This document shows positions 54,770-64,000 of a stretch of DNA of 64,000 bases, one piece after another. The stretch spans positions 28,501 to 92,500 of the forward strand of contig BROG01000956.1 in NCBI GenBank assembly GCA_030159075.1, written 5' to 3'. Position numbers and translations under genes: made by a program. Position 1 is the first letter of the stretch. The number at the start of each line of letters is the position of its first letter. The notes below the pieces were generated by a model. The model was given only the letters and a program-made list of their open reading frames with translations, was not told the DNA's origin and made no database searches. Source of the DNA: Atrina japonica. Lineage: Eukaryota; Mollusca; Bivalvia; Pterioida; Pinnidae.

Positions 54770-54925
54770 CGTAGGTTATTCTACACGTCACACCTGTCAT
54801 GGCACGAGACTTGTGTACCAAATCCAATGAACTAAGGGACAGTTACCACCATTTTGGTATGACCCAGGACTTTCATCTTGTGGTTTGAACACTCTACCAT
54901 GTGGCCATAGCAAACGATAATTAGT
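54770..54925 (-). mobile_element. Possible tRNA-derived SINE, minus strand
   Basis: On the minus strand GGCCACATGGTAGAGTGTTC resembles a Pol III A box region, followed 20-25 nt later by GTCCTGGGTCATACC as a poor B box. Further downstream are GTAACTGTCCCTTAGTTCAT and TGGATTTGGTACACAAGTC. The pattern fits an old SINE, but no second copy in the window confirms it. Confidence 0.35.
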
Positions 54926-54968
54926 ATTATCAATAACAACAATTATCATAAAGTAACTATAAAGATGA

Positions 54969-54969
54969 C

Positions 54970-55003
<34 letters not shown>
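54969..55003. repeat. (AAT)n microsatellite
   Basis: About 11 ATA/AAT units, abutting the 5' truncation point of the Penelope-like fragment. Confidence 0.95.
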
Positions 55004-55006
<3 letters not shown>

Positions 55007-55260
55007 TATCTTTATCGTTCCACATTTAAGTAGTAATATCCCTCAGTCACCCGCATATGGAGTTTATATTTCACAAATGATCCGATATGCCAGGCCGTGT
55101 ACAACATATGAAGATTTCATATACAAAGGTAAACTACTTACTGACAAATTATTGACACAGGGATATCGAAAACCGCGTTTAATGTCAACGTTCCGCAAAT
55201 TTTAGGGTCGGTATAATAGTCTTGTTTGCGACTACTCTGTTTCACTTAGTGAAATGTTGA
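55004..55260 (+). pseudogene. Penelope-like reverse transcriptase, C-terminal remnant
   Basis: Frame: IVPHLSSNIPQSPAYGVYIS, QMIRYARPCTTYEDFIYKGK, LLTDKLLTQGY, MSTFRKF, stop, GRYNSLVCDYSVSLSEML. It matches the 7-kb remnant residue for residue except for a few changes. KFYGRY is interrupted by TAG where the 7-kb copy has TAC. The catalytic core is absent. This copy extends about 40 bp further 5' than the 7-kb one (LSSNIP preserved). Confidence 0.8.
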
Positions 55261-55514
55261 GTTGCGTTTTCGTTGGCGGTTGTTGAGACGTCTGTACCAA
55301 TTGTGACGAGGATACACTCCTCATGTGTTTCATTGGACTTGACTGTGGACTCACAGCGGGTGTGACCGGTCGACAGGGGATGCTTACTCCTCCATGGCAC
55401 CTGATCCCACCTCTTGGTTTCCAGAGGTCCGTGTTTGTCCATTTTTACCGGATTTATATCTATGTCCTGGACATTCTATTGATTTATACTTTGGTATCTG
55501 AATTTTTTTATATC
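55004..55514 (+). mobile_element. Penelope-like (Naiad-type) element, 5'-truncated 3' end
   Basis: Plus-strand counterpart of 7088-7560, nearly identical by eye over about 470 bp. RT C-terminal coding (55004-55260) is followed by the tail and ends at GGTATCTGAATTTTTTTATA. The 5' truncation falls directly on an (AAT)n run, suggesting that priming or resolution used the microsatellite. The frame at 55323-55517 is the tail in a non-coding frame. Confidence 0.85.

Positions 55515-58510
<2,996 letters not shown>

Positions 58511-58555
<45 letters not shown>
58511..58555. repeat. (TC)n microsatellite
   Basis: A pure TC run of 22 units. Confidence 0.97.
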
Positions 58556-58557
<2 letters not shown>

Positions 58558-58685
58558 GACGAAAAGAAAATAACACATAGGATTTAAACTATAACATTTA
58601 AATAAATGACTGTTGTACATACTGTTGTACTGTTTCAAAATATTCTCGTATATGGCAATATCACTGATACTAACGTATTACTCGT

Positions 58686-59045
58686 CAGGAGGTTCCGGAG
58701 AAAATATACGAATCCGCTGAACATTAAGCAAAACATTGGCTTTTGGAAATCTAGAGGTGTGACCGGGTGCCTGGGAGGAGTAAACATTCCCTGTTCACCG
58801 GTCACATAAGCCACATAAGCCTCGAGTCCACAGACAAATGCAAGTGAGGTATCGATACTCGTCTCAGTGTAAACGAATCAAAGCTCACAATCGAACATGT
58901 AACACAATACATTATGCTGATTGTTAATTTTCGAAATATTGTCATTAGACGCGATTCCAGATATTCTTGTAAAACGACAGTAAGTAGTTTGTCCTGTATA
59001 TGAACTGTTCATATGTTGAACACATCCTGGTATATCAAAGGAAAT
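58686..59045 (-). mobile_element. Penelope-like 3' end, strongly diverged
   Basis: Minus strand. Tail blocks are TACGAATCCGCTGAACATTA, TCTAGAGGTGTGACCGGGTG, GGAGGAGTAAACATTCCCTG and ACCGGTCACATAAGCC. They are followed by a decayed RT part recognisable by AGTAAGTAGTTTGTCCTGTA, GAACTGTTCATATGTTGAAC and ACATCCTGGTATATC, which align with the 7.4-7.5 kb segment. No open frame survives. The oldest long copy in the window by eye. Confidence 0.75.
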
Positions 59046-59189
59046 ATGATATACAGTACACTTTGGAAATGCCTAAACTTTTGCTGTATTATTGAAGTAA
59101 TAGTTGAAAAGAGCTTAATGTGACACGAAGACATAGTTTTAAGTTTTATGCCAAACGATTGAAGACGGAACGGTTATTTTTGTAACCCA

Positions 59190-59285
59190 AGTATGATCCG
59201 GTACCGCGATTCGAGACTAGAACATTTCACTTGCGAGTTCACCCATTTACCATTGTACGACCTCTTAGGGTACGGATCAATATCT
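59190..59285 (-). mobile_element. Possible tRNA-like SINE head, minus strand
   Basis: The minus strand reads GAGGTCGTACAATGGTAAATG, CTCGCAAGTGAAATG and CTAGTCTCGAATCGCGGTAC. The last block is close to a B box and is placed about 45 nt after an A-box-like stretch. No cloverleaf was confirmed and no SINE body is recognisable. Confidence 0.35.
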
Positions 59286-60965
59286 AATTAGGTTTAAAAT
59301 TATTGCGTAACAATTTTTGTTGAATTAACCAATTGAAACCATTACATATCATAAATGTATCAGCATATCACCTAATATTCAAAAATAACTTGCCCTATCT
59401 ATCCAGGGGCAGAATTTAACAATTACGTCTCACTAGTCATTTGGATTAGTTGGAATCAAATCTGAATAGTCCGATGACGACCTCACAAGTGTTACTATGA
59501 ATTACCAAATTGGCACATATTCACAAAATTGGTACAAAGATTACCAATTTGGTGGTTTTAGTAGTTTATTTATTTTTGTGTTTATATTTCCATGGTTATC
59601 TTGGTTTGAGTACAGAAAATGATTAAGGGATTGCCTAGGTAATTTTTAATGGGAAATGTGATTGCCCATAAATATATCAAGGATCGGGAAAAACAGTTAC
59701 TTCCTGGTGTAAGGTACGACCCAGATCTGGGACATACGAGATCTTTTTTTTCGATATGCTCGCTGTAACTATTGAGTTATATGTTTTGAGATTGATAATA
59801 TCAATAAAACAATTGTTTAAAACTCTTTTCTTCGCAATATCTGCAGACTTTATGAGATGACTCTTGAATTATTATTCATTTCATGTAATTCATGTGAACC
59901 ACCTCACCAAAATGAACTGCAAAATGTAAGAGAAGACACTTGAAATATGATCCATTTCATATAAAGTACAATAAAACCCGATTTAAAAAATGAATTTAAA
60001 ATAATTCTTGTTAGATTCCATTATATATGCTTTATCTGTATCATATAAATCAGACTCATATTTCAAACATGATGCTGGTCGTCCATCATTTCTTTACACT
60101 GTGTTGATGACTTACATTTGATTACTTATTTCCTTTTCTACTTACGGTTTATTTAAGCTAATTGAATTTCTAAGTAAAATAAAGAGCTTCTAACCATACG
60201 AGCGATACATCTTACTGTGCATTTATCTAAAACTAGCAATCAACTTATCGCTTTATATTGGGAATAGGGTCTACCTTTTAGATATTCGCTGCTTGAAGAC
60301 ATCCATTGTTATAGGCCACATTTGTAATAGAAAAATATACACATATTTATTATAGACAAATTTTTCCTAATTTTATTAAGTAACGGCTTTTGGTAATCTA
60401 ATTACATTTTCGAAATAGTTGTACAGAAATATCTTCAAAGGCGTACTTACACCTGTTCATGTCATATTTTCCCGGTTTGATTTAGCATAATTTCCTTTCT
60501 AGCAAAATTCTATTTTGATTTTGAAACTTACTTCCGTTAGGACATAAACTTTTGGTTTTTGTTTAAAAGTCCAACATTTCCCTAATACTGAGTATCTAGA
60601 TTTAATTTGTTTACAATTGTAAACATATTAAAACTGAAGAAACTATTTACATTTCCGCTATAATTTAATTTCCTAGCAATGATAATGGTAATGGTGAAAT
60701 AGCATAAGATGGGGTATAATTTGTGAATTTGCCTTAGGATGTTATTCATATTGAACTGGCTGACGATAAAGTATATTTGTATTGGGTTTCCAATTGTCAA
60801 ACACATTATATACTATATAGAAAATGATTACATAATAAGTGAGTCAATGTACATGAAAAACAAAAGGCATTTGAAACTATACTAACCGAAGTTTATTTAC
60901 AATTAGATACTCCATCCCCGGAGAAATCTTTTTAAATATACATTCATCTCGTTCATAAAAAATTG
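59286..60965. other. Unannotated A+T-rich DNA
   Basis: No gene was seen. A small inverted pair, ACCAAATTGG near 59505 and CCAATTTGGT near 59543, is the only structure noted. Confidence 0.5.
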
Positions 60966-61190
60966 CTTCGATCAATTATGAAATTCTTCTAAAGCTGAGA
61001 TAGTAATCTTTTTTACAGTGGTTACTCTTAGACGGAATTTGGCTATACGTTTAGATATATTATTTGGCCTTGTCTGATACCACTTTCTCTAGAAAATTAA
61101 TTTAAAACTGTAGCCCAACTGATGAAGTCAAATTGACATAAACGATCACCTTAAGCATTATAACTTTGGTATTATGTTTATAATATGCAT
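60966..61190 (+). repeat. Hammerhead-bearing dispersed repeat, copy C
   Basis: Shares TAAAGCTGAGATAGTAATCT, TTTTTTACAGTGGTTACTCT, AGACGGAATTTGG, TATTATTTGGCCTTGTCTGA, CACTTTCTC and TATAACTTTGGTATTATGTT with copies A and B. Like them it is on the plus strand. It lies 1.3 kb upstream of the GIY-YIG part of a Penelope-like element in the same orientation. Confidence 0.75.
61113..61156 (+). ncRNA. Decayed hammerhead ribozyme motif (copy C)
   Basis: GCCCAA, the exact core CTGATGA (61119-61125), a GTC/GAC stem II, TAAAC in place of GAAAC, loop GATC, then ACC where G-U-H is expected, and TTAAGC. Outer and inner pairs of stem I remain (GC and AA with TT and GC), with two central mismatches. The cleavage-site U is lost. 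Confidence 0.45.
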
Positions 61191-61790
61191 TATAGGTACA
61201 TAGAATTAGAAAGCTTAAAGGTTTTTTTTCGGTTTTTAACTTGAACAATGTGATGGTTATGGAAAACGCATAGTATGACGGTATTCACCACTTAACATTC
61301 CAGTTTTCTAAACCATGTAAATGGAACTTTTTGGGATACAATATCAGGCAAGATTACCAATACGTTTCTTGACTGGGTCGATTACGCATTTCTGAGCAGA
61401 TATGGCTTTTTTGTTAACAACAACTCTTTTAATAGGAATAAACATTGTTCATCCATTGACAGTTTAAAAAGATAAGACAGGTCAATACTAGTTTGGTGAC
61501 CTACTTAAAAATTGTAAAATAAATGTACAAATAATAAGAAAATAAGAGAATTTAATTTTGCTCGGAATCAAATCACATGTTGTTGGAGAACAAAACGACA
61601 GAGGAACGTTCATCTTAACTCCCTCAATATTCTTTAAAAATCTGTCAAACCGCTATGTAAACAAAAATGTATCTTCCGAACCAATTTTGGCTACCTACAC
61701 AGTAAGATATTTGCCACCGGGAGCCTGACGTCTGTTTCGAGTTCCCAGTTCCGTTTAAGATAGACGAAACTAGGAACCAGTTACCAGTTC
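61191..61790. other. Unannotated A+T-rich DNA
   Basis: Nothing recognised. Confidence 0.5.
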
Positions 61791-61825
61791 CTTTTTATAC
61801 TTTGGTATCTGGGATTTTCTATATT
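61791..61825 (+). mobile_element. Penelope-like extreme 3' end, ~35 bp
   Basis: TTTTTATACTTTGGTATCTGGG then ATTTTCTATATTTT matches the terminal block of other tails. A short remnant. Confidence 0.55.
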
Positions 61826-61972
61826 TTTACCACCGAGTATGCGTCTCTGTTGGTGGACATTTTGTCCCGGGGGATACTTGTCGGTCAGTGAATACAATGA
61901 ATGAATTAAAAGAGTACCAAATTGCATGGTGATACGGAGTCCAGTATAGAAAGGTGTCCTTATGTCGAGTCT

Positions 61973-61983
61973 ACTTTTACCAC
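61973..61983. repeat. Left 11-bp target-site duplication of SINE
   Basis: ACTTTTACCAC, repeated exactly at 62263-62273. Confidence 0.85.
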
Positions 61984-62262
61984 GGCTCAGTCGGTAGCGC
62001 GCTCGACTCTGGATCGTGGGATCGTGAGTTCGAGTCCCGCCGGCGGCAGGTTGGTTTCCTGTCTTCCGGAAGAGACAGTAAAATCTGGAGGTCCCGTGTC
62101 ACAGTAGGTGTCGGCACGTTAAAGAACCCTCACTGCTCAATGGCCGTAAGTGCCGAGCATAGGCTAAAATTTGAAGCCCTCACCGGCATTTGTTGATGTC
62201 TCCATATGAGTGAAATATTCTTGAGTGGGACGTTAAATAACAATAAACACACAAACAAACAA
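61984..62262 (+). mobile_element. tRNA-derived SINE (family 2), 279 bp, with TSD
   Basis: A box GGCTCAGTCGGTAGCGC (61984-62000) and B box GAGTTCGAGTCCCGC (62026-62040) are well preserved. The body has GGCACGTTAAAGAACCC and GCCCTCACCGGCATTTG, and the 3' domain has GTGGGACGTTAAAT followed by an (ACAA/AAAC)n tail. Exact 11-bp duplications flank it, so the insertion is intact and probably recent. The 5' end starts at the D-arm region, so the acceptor stem of the tRNA-like part may be missing. The two short plus frames over it are shadows. Such bodies are known from mollusc SINEs (V-SINE/MetaSINE-like), though I cannot name the family. Confidence 0.88.
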
Positions 62263-62273
62263 ACTTTTACCAC
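62263..62273. repeat. Right 11-bp target-site duplication of SINE
   Basis: ACTTTTACCAC, identical to 61973-61983. Confidence 0.85.
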
Positions 62274-62510
62274 AGACTCGCAGAGATTGTTTGGTGCTCC
62301 TCGGGTTTCCCCAGCGAAATGACCAACTTATCATTTGTATAATAAAAATGACAAATTCTGGTACAGATATAATGATGCTTATGTACCTATACAAGTTGGT
62401 AGATTCGACTTAATGACATTTGTTACTGTTCATGTTCAAATAATATACCAACCATTTCAAAATGTTCTTTCAAAAACTGTTAAACATGTAATATATTAAT
62501 AATTGATCAG

Positions 62511-63425
62511 GGGTTTATCAGCAATCTGTCAAATAAGCATTACAGTACCAGAAGCTGGGATCATCTGGATTCTAAATCATCTAACGTTGTTGACGGAATT
62601 GAGTGTACCTTGTATGGATTGATTTATGTTGGTGTGACAAAGGGACCCTTAAATAAAAGAGTATCTGGTCATCGATTTGAGGTTAATCATGGGGGTGACC
62701 AGGTACTCTATCGACAATTCAACTCCCCTGACCATTCCATTTTGTCTTTGAGAGTGCGTATAATTGAAAAAAATATATATACCACTGCACCAAAACTCCT
62801 ACCTTAAGTACCCCCTCCTGTAGACAAAGTGAATAATTTTGGATTAAACAGCTTGATACTGTATACCAATATGGGTGTAATGATAATATTAAAAAAGTAG
62901 GCAATCTATCAAACCTACTGTGTAGTGGTGTTCATGTGACGGGACTTTTTAATTCTAACGTAAGACGTAAGCGAAGTCAAGGACATCGTTTATATAACAG
63001 ACCCAACATACATGATGTCACTTTTTCATCTCTTTTACCTTACGTTAAAAAAAATGTGTTTTCATCACATTCGCATCAAACTTCATTTTGTTCCTTTTTC
63101 ACTTCTTAATGAACTATTTGAAGAAGCGAGAATGAAACCCTACACGGATTCTTCAACCCCAGAATACACACTTATCTCCGTTATAATGGACATTGCTTAT
63201 CACAGTCTGTTCAAGCCAACACGCGTTACAAACACCGATTGTTTTGAACAGAAATGTCTTTTCCTTAAACTTAAATTTACAAATAAAGGCATATTGGCAA
63301 TGTTCTAAATCACAAAAAGTTCAGTCCTGTGTTCCGCCATATTTTAAATTGAAGACCACGCCTTGCATTCCATATAGCTATACACGTAGCATCGTATCCT
63401 AGCTATTCAATTACAAACGAGTTTT
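62511..63425 (+). pseudogene. Penelope-like (Naiad-type) ORF, N-terminal half with GIY-YIG
   Basis: Degraded coding sequence. Order on the plus strand: FISNLSNKHYS, SNVVDGIECTLYGLIYVGVT (GIY-YIG core seen as GLIYVG), KGPLNKRVSGHR, then FWIKQLDTVYQYGCNDNI (family motif FWIxxLGTxxPYGxND), RRKRSQGHRLYNRPNIHDV, LISVIMDIAYHSLFKP, FTNKGILAMF and PPYFKLKTTPCIPYSYT. Stops and frame changes occur near 62806, 62845, 63055 and 63308, and a stop follows RSIVS at 63402. GIY-YIG upstream of the RT is the permuted order defining Naiad/Chlamys-type Penelope-like elements. The usual upstream start and 5' region are not visible. Confidence 0.8.
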
Positions 63426-63463
63426 GCGGTGCTAGACATCAGCCATATTCTATACAACATATA

Positions 63464-63790
63464 TTATGTGTTTATATTAAGTAAAATGTCTAAGTATGAA
63501 GCGTGTGTGCTTGATTCTGTTGTATCTTTAATTTCTAGTTCGCTGGGATATATCGCATTGACATATGTATCAAAATTGTCATTATTAATTGACAAAACGT
63601 CGTCGATATATCTAAATGTCAAATTAAAGGACACCGCTAACTTTTTCTTCTTTTGATTCAGCAGTTTCTGAATGAAGTCTGCTTCGTATGAATAAAGGAA
63701 CAGGTCGGCCAATAAAGGAGCACAATTGGTTCCCATAGGAATGCCGACAGTTTGTTGAAAGACCACGTCTCCGAATTGTTTATTAGAAGA
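63464..63790 (-). pseudogene. Penelope-like reverse transcriptase core, minus strand
   Basis: Minus-strand frame: VFQQTVGIPMGTNCAPLLAD, LFLYSYEADFIQ, LTFRYIDDVLSINN and ELEIKDTTES...SYLDILLN. This is RT motif B-like (GIPMGT) and motif C with the catalytic YIDD at 63599-63610 (minus), followed by the palm/thumb block. The open part is about 100 codons and begins with GTG inside the domain, so it is not a true start. Homology ends abruptly at SYLDILLN near 63475. The N-terminal side decays near 63790, after a possible frameshifted LVLLINN. Opposite in strand to the adjoining GIY-YIG half. Confidence 0.85.
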
Positions 63791-64000
63791 ACTAGGGTTT
63801 AATACGAATTCTGGTAATCATACATACACACGTAGCTCACCTTCAAAATTACATGTCCGTATTACGCTCTTTTGATATACCTACACCCGGAGGAGAAACG
63901 TTAGCAATACTGTACAGTTGGTTATTACAGAAGCGGTGTAAATCAGATATGGATACACAAAAATTCTAAACAACTTTTAGAAAAGTTGAAGGCACATTGT
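63791..64000. other. Unannotated DNA at window edge
   Basis: The expected upstream RT sequence is not recognisable on the minus strand here. Confidence 0.4.

Noticed and set aside
61984..62045. Genuine tRNA gene
   Set aside because: A and B boxes are good, but there is no acceptor stem at the 5' end and a SINE body, tail and target duplication follow. It is the head of a SINE.
63464..63766. Functional reverse transcriptase gene
   Set aside because: Only about 100 codons around the YIDD core remain, the initiating codon is an internal GTG, and both sides of the domain are missing.

Overview
The window looks like gene-poor, A+T-rich nuclear DNA from an animal, most likely a lophotrochozoan and probably a bivalve or other mollusc. 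That assignment is an inference from repeat content: Penelope-like retroelement fragments with an N-terminal GIY-YIG domain (Naiad type, known to dominate many invertebrate genomes), tRNA-derived SINEs with mollusc-style tails, abundant long AT/AC/GT/AG and trinucleotide microsatellites, and no bacterial features. No host protein-coding exon, rRNA or genuine tRNA gene could be supported. Every long open frame that I checked is either a microsatellite or minisatellite read-through or a decayed retroelement.

Layout. 1-10 kb: TTAACC-rich DNA, one copy of a hammerhead-bearing dispersed repeat (2.5 kb), a 484-bp MITE with long inverted termini and a 9-bp target duplication (3.45-3.94 kb), a SINE (4.45 kb), a 28-bp minisatellite (5.1-5.7 kb), and Penelope-like 3' ends on the minus strand at 7.1-7.6, 8.5 and 9.1 kb. 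10-30 kb: AT/GT microsatellites, a three-unit tandem of Penelope-like tails interrupted by a truncated SINE (13.1-13.5 kb), a foldback trinucleotide block (17.6 kb), tail copies at 21.3 and 27.5 kb, and a reverse-transcriptase remnant of a second Penelope-like family (29.4-30.0 kb). 30-46 kb: a TA-flanked foldback family (30.4, 38.5, 39.05 kb), a perfectly phased 32-bp minisatellite (31.5-32.0 kb), a hairpin-rich duplication (35.0-35.6 kb), a SINE (37.7 kb), a second hammerhead repeat (38.8 kb), a 2.2-kb-spaced duplication (39.5/41.7 kb) and a 35-bp minisatellite (45.2-46.1 kb). 46-64 kb: two further hammerhead repeats (49.6 and 61.0 kb), another foldback element (52.2 kb), tail-to-tail and long Penelope-like copies (54.2-55.5 kb), a diverged copy (58.7 kb), a full SINE with an 11-bp target duplication (62.0 kb), and a Penelope-like element whose GIY-YIG half (+) abuts an RT half (-) at about 63.45 kb.

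Nothing acts as an operon or pathway. The coherent story is retroelement biology: autonomous Penelope-like relics, their short 3'-end derivatives, SINEs, MITEs, and a non-autonomous repeat whose four copies share a recognisable but decayed hammerhead ribozyme fold. That last family is the most interesting item here. All similarities were judged by eye, without alignment tools.
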